Assembly: GCA_020056225.1 (NCBI GenBank)
Contig: JAGVIE010000013.1
Location: 1 to 64,000, forward strand
DNA length: 64,000 nucleotides
From: Bacteroidota bacterium
GTDB lineage: Bacteria; Bacteroidota; Ignavibacteria; UBA10030; SZUA-254
Reading direction: 5' to 3'
Made by a program: the position numbers and the translations under genes. Below the pieces are notes generated by a model. That model did not search any database. It was not told where the DNA came from and saw only the letters and a program-made list of their open reading frames with translations. Below, piece by piece: positions 61,484 through 64,000 of the stretch (position 1 is its first letter; the number at the start of each line of letters is the position of its first letter).

Positions 61484-62947
61484 TTAGATTTTGGAATTTG
61501 ACACACTTGTGCATTGATACTTTTCTTTCAACCGCTTCACATAGCTAAGATGAAAAATTTTAAGCTTTTCTACAAATTCATAAATCTCATCCTTTGGAGG
61601 TAAAAATGTAGTGCGGAAATGCAAAGTGCCGGGCAGTTGTCCGAACCCTGACCCGGGGACTACACAGATTCCCGTTTCTTCTAATAACGTCATGCAGTAA
61701 TCAGAATCCCGCTTAGCTTCATACTGTTCACGTTTTTCAGGAACCATCGTCTTTAAGTCAACTCCGGGTTCAACCGGCAATTCAAACTTCACAAATGCGT
61801 ACATCGCACCTTGCGGAGTTTCGAGTGTCATCCCCGGAATCTGATTTATCTTCTCACCTAATATTCCCGCCTTTGTTTTCAGATCACTGAGAATCGCATC
61901 ACGCTCCTTCACGTATGTCGCATAACTTTCATCATCCTGCTTCGGCGGCGCTACCATCAAGTATACTGCAACCTGTCCGACTGCATTCGCGCACAAGCTG
62001 ATCGATTGAAGTTTTACCAATTCAGCCATAACATCGGGTGGAATATTTCTGAACTCGGTATATCCGCCCCGATGACCGCATTCACCTAAAAATCCTTTTG
62101 AGACAGAGTGGAAACTGAACAACGATACTTCCTTCTCACCCAACTCGTTCATGACTTTCGCGAAGGAATGAAATTTTACTCCCGGATCGTAAACATTTTC
62201 CTGATAAACTTCATCTGCAAGAATAGAGAGCTTATGCTTTTTTGCAAATCCGATGATCATCTTGATGTTATCATGCGATAACACAGCGCCGGTCGGATTT
62301 CCCGGATTGATAACTGCAATCGCGACAGGATTGATACCTTCGACTTTCGCTTTTGCGATGCTGTCTTCAAGAACTTTCTCGTTTAATTGCCAGTGACCTA
62401 ATTCATCTATGTAATATCCGATTTGTTTTCCACCATACAAGGCAATTGACGCGCTGTAAAGTGGATACTGGGGAATCGGTATCATGAAACCATCGTTCGG
62501 GTTTTTCAGTAGTGTGATTAAAGCCGCTTGTACGCCTTTGCTCGCTCCATCCGTCAGGATTATATAATCTTTGTTTGCAGGAATTCCATCCCGCTTGTTT
62601 ATAAAATCCGCTACCGCTTGCTTGATGAACGGAATACCGGCGCTCTGGGTGTACGCGCCTGTCCCGTGCGGATGTTTCAGGAGAAAATTCTTTGCTCTTT
62701 CTATAATATCCTTCGGATAGTTCTTCACTATTTCCGAATTGTTCATCAGTTCAGGATATTCAAGCAGGCTCAACATCTGCCGGATGTATGTAAGCGGTTT
62801 CTGTTTAAGCGCCTGAGGATTGCCGATATTGCAATAAATTATTTTCCTGCCCTGCTCCTCGAGCTGTTGCGCATGAATGACTATCGGTCCGCGGACTGCA
62901 TACTCTGCTGTTAATAAATTCGGATTTAAAGATTGTTTGGTTATCAT
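61484..62947 (-). CDS. Alanine aminotransferase (eukaryote-like, class I/II fold)
   Basis: A 487-residue PLP enzyme. The N-terminus YAVRGPIVIHAQQLEEQGRK and IGNPQALKQKPLTYIRQMLS resemble the alanine transaminases of eukaryotes and related bacteria. The PLP lysine is in FSFHSVSKGFLGECGHRGGY, a segment almost diagnostic for alanine aminotransferase. It interconverts alanine plus 2-oxoglutarate with pyruvate plus glutamate in the cytoplasm. It is transcribed alone, toward nuoG, with a repeat element on its 5' side. Confidence 0.9.
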   Translation of the reverse strand: MITKQSLNPNLLTAEYAVRGPIVIHAQQLEEQGRKIIYCNIGNPQALKQKPLTYIRQMLSLLEYPELMNNSEIVKNYPKDIIERAKNFLLKHPHGTGAYTQSAGIPFIKQAVADFINKRDGIPANKDYIILTDGASKGVQAALITLLKNPNDGFMIPIPQYPLYSASIALYGGKQIGYYIDELGHWQLNEKVLEDSIAKAKVEGINPVAIAVINPGNPTGAVLSHDNIKMIIGFAKKHKLSILADEVYQENVYDPGVKFHSFAKVMNELGEKEVSLFSFHSVSKGFLGECGHRGGYTEFRNIPPDVMAELVKLQSISLCANAVGQVAVYLMVAPPKQDDESYATYVKERDAILSDLKTKAGILGEKINQIPGMTLETPQGAMYAFVKFELPVEPGVDLKTMVPEKREQYEAKRDSDYCMTLLEETGICVVPGSGFGQLPGTLHFRTTFLPPKDEIYEFVEKLKIFHLSYVKRLKEKYQCTSVSNSKI

Positions 62948-62974
62948 ATTATTTGCTCTTTGACCCTGCCCCTA

Positions 62975-63115
62975 TCCCGATAAATCGGGACACGATATGG
63001 GACTGTCCAAAAAGTAGCCTTGTCATTTCGAATCCCGATTTACGGGATGAGAAATCTTGCTTATAATCAGATTTCTCAGTCCGAAATGACAGATTGGGCT
63101 TTTGGGTCAACCCCA
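62975..63115. repeat. MITE-like repeat with nested hairpins
   Basis: A small hairpin TCCCGA/TCGGGA (62975-62990) precedes an element starting TGGGACTGTCCAAAAAGTAG (62998) and ending near 63115 with GGCTTTTGGGTCAACCCC, imperfect inverted ends. Inside, GTCATTTCG (63022-63030)/CGAAATGAC (63082-63090) and GAGAAATCT (63049-63057)/AGATTTCTC (63069-63077) pair. The left end matches the repeat at 4523 (TGTCCAAAAAGTA). Confidence 0.6.
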
Positions 63116-63130
63116 ACACAGGGGTGATGA

Positions 63131-64000
63131 TTAAATTGTTTTCCCGTTCTTCGATTTAAAAATTACTGTGGAAAAATTCTCAAACTTAAAAATCTTATTT
63201 GCAACTTCCAAAATACTCTCATTGGTAACTGCGTCTGTACTTTTTAGAACTTCATCAAGCGTCAGGTACTGGCCAAAATAAAGCTCGCCGCTTCCCAAAC
63301 GCATCATCCGGTTCGACATGCTCTCAAGTCCGAGCATCATGTTCCCTTTCATCTGGGCTTTCGTTCTCTCAAGCTCAGCTTTACCAACTGGTTTTCTTTT
63401 CAGACTCTCAAGTTCTTTAAAGATCAGATCTATCGAGCGGTCGATGTTATTGTTATCGGTTCCAACATACACGCCGAAACTTCCCGTATCACTCATAAGA
63501 TTCGCGAACGAATAAACCGCATAAGCGAATCCGTATTTCTCGCGAATGTTCTGAAACAACCTGCAGCTCATACCATCGCCGAGCAGTGTGTTCATTACGA
63601 GAAGCGGGTAACGCATTTGGCTCTTCACACTGTAACCGAGAGTACCCATGCAAACGTATGCCTGGCTGATAGGTTTTTCGACAACTTCTTTTTTCGGATG
63701 GATTCTGCGCGGTCCTTGTTCTCGACCGGGTACGGCTCGAATCTTACCGTTCGATTTAAAATGTTTCTCGACAAGCGAAACCAATTCAGCATGTTTCAGG
63801 TTGCCTGCCGCTGAAATCACCATCCTGCCCGGAACAAAATAGCGTTGAAGGTGAGAGACCAAATCCTCACGCGAGAAATTCTTGATGTTATCCGCTTTGC
63901 CGATAATTGGAAAGCCGAGCGGATGTTTGTAGTAGATACTGCGATCTAAATAATCGTTTATGATATCGTCCGGATCATCCTCGATATTTTTTAATTCCTC
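63131..64000 (-). CDS. M16-family peptidase, N-terminal part outside the window
   Basis: The frame is open to base 64000, so the start and the zinc motif lie beyond the window. The 289 residues present begin EELKNIEDDPDDIIND and YYKHPLGFPIIGKADNI. They continue into the second M16 domain (GRMVISAAGNLKHAELV, then NIREKYGFAYAVYSFANL) and end with IFKFENFSTVIFKSKNG. Motif order is that of single-domain bacterial M16B (insulinase-like) peptidases. It is separate from the M16 pair at 55-58 kb. Confidence 0.9.
   Translation of the reverse strand, partial: EELKNIEDDPDDIINDYLDRSIYYKHPLGFPIIGKADNIKNFSREDLVSHLQRYFVPGRMVISAAGNLKHAELVSLVEKHFKSNGKIRAVPGREQGPRRIHPKKEVVEKPISQAYVCMGTLGYSVKSQMRYPLLVMNTLLGDGMSCRLFQNIREKYGFAYAVYSFANLMSDTGSFGVYVGTDNNNIDRSIDLIFKELESLKRKPVGKAELERTKAQMKGNMMLGLESMSNRMMRLGSGELYFGQYLTLDEVLKSTDAVTNESILEVANKIFKFENFSTVIFKSKNGKTI

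Overview
This window most likely comes from an uncultured member of the Bacteroidota/Chlorobi group, probably an Ignavibacteria-like lineage. The main pointers are a secreted 940-residue protein ending in a type IX secretion sorting domain with the NYPNPFNP signature, an S46 dipeptidyl peptidase, DUF4296- and DUF1684-type lipoproteins, and YCF48/BNR repeat proteins. This placement is an inference; there is no rRNA or other marker gene in the window to fix it.

Layout. 1-6.7 kb is accessory: a truncated HEPN protein, a coiled-coil SF1 helicase, a secreted asparaginase-type hydrolase, a LolA-like protein, a small Trypco2-like protein and a second HEPN-like protein, with a MITE-like repeat. 6.7-13.2 kb is one minus-strand metabolic cluster read EF-P, AccB, AccC, GcvH, beta-carbonic anhydrase, GcvP: fatty-acid initiation and glycine cleavage, linked by CO2/bicarbonate. 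13.3-18.4 kb holds a lipoprotein, a phosphate transporter with its PhoU-like partner, and a GAF histidine kinase overlapping purM. 18.5-27 kb runs on the plus strand (FAH hydrolase, M23 peptidase, valS, SnoaL-like lipoprotein, S9 peptidase) and ends in a clear terminator. 27.1-29.2 kb has a response regulator and an MFS exporter. 29.2-33.2 kb is an operon of three unrecognised envelope proteins behind a perfect TTGACA-17-TATAAT promoter. 33.4-45.8 kb holds peptidases (M49-like, S46), a methyltransferase, TSUP and CorA transporters, a second EF-P paralogue, lipoproteins, a SpoIIE-type phosphatase and a HerA-type ATPase.

48.8-55.1 kb is the mobile part. It holds a 62-codon leftover of a second herA allele, an IS110-family transposase, and three minus-strand genes of unknown function. 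Each of the three genes lies in a unit with its own terminal inverted repeat, and the units are separated by shared 138-bp palindromic elements that look like integron attC sites. No integrase is present, so this would be a CALIN-type array (attC sites without an integrase). The IS110 element appears to have split a fourth attC. Next to the array is a RAYT (REP-associated tyrosine transposase) with its own family of REP hairpins on both sides.

55.1-64 kb returns to housekeeping on the minus strand: paired M16 peptidases (one with and one without the zinc motif), nuoG-nuoH-nuoI of complex I, an alanine aminotransferase, and a third M16 peptidase cut by the window edge. No rRNA, tRNA or CRISPR array was seen.
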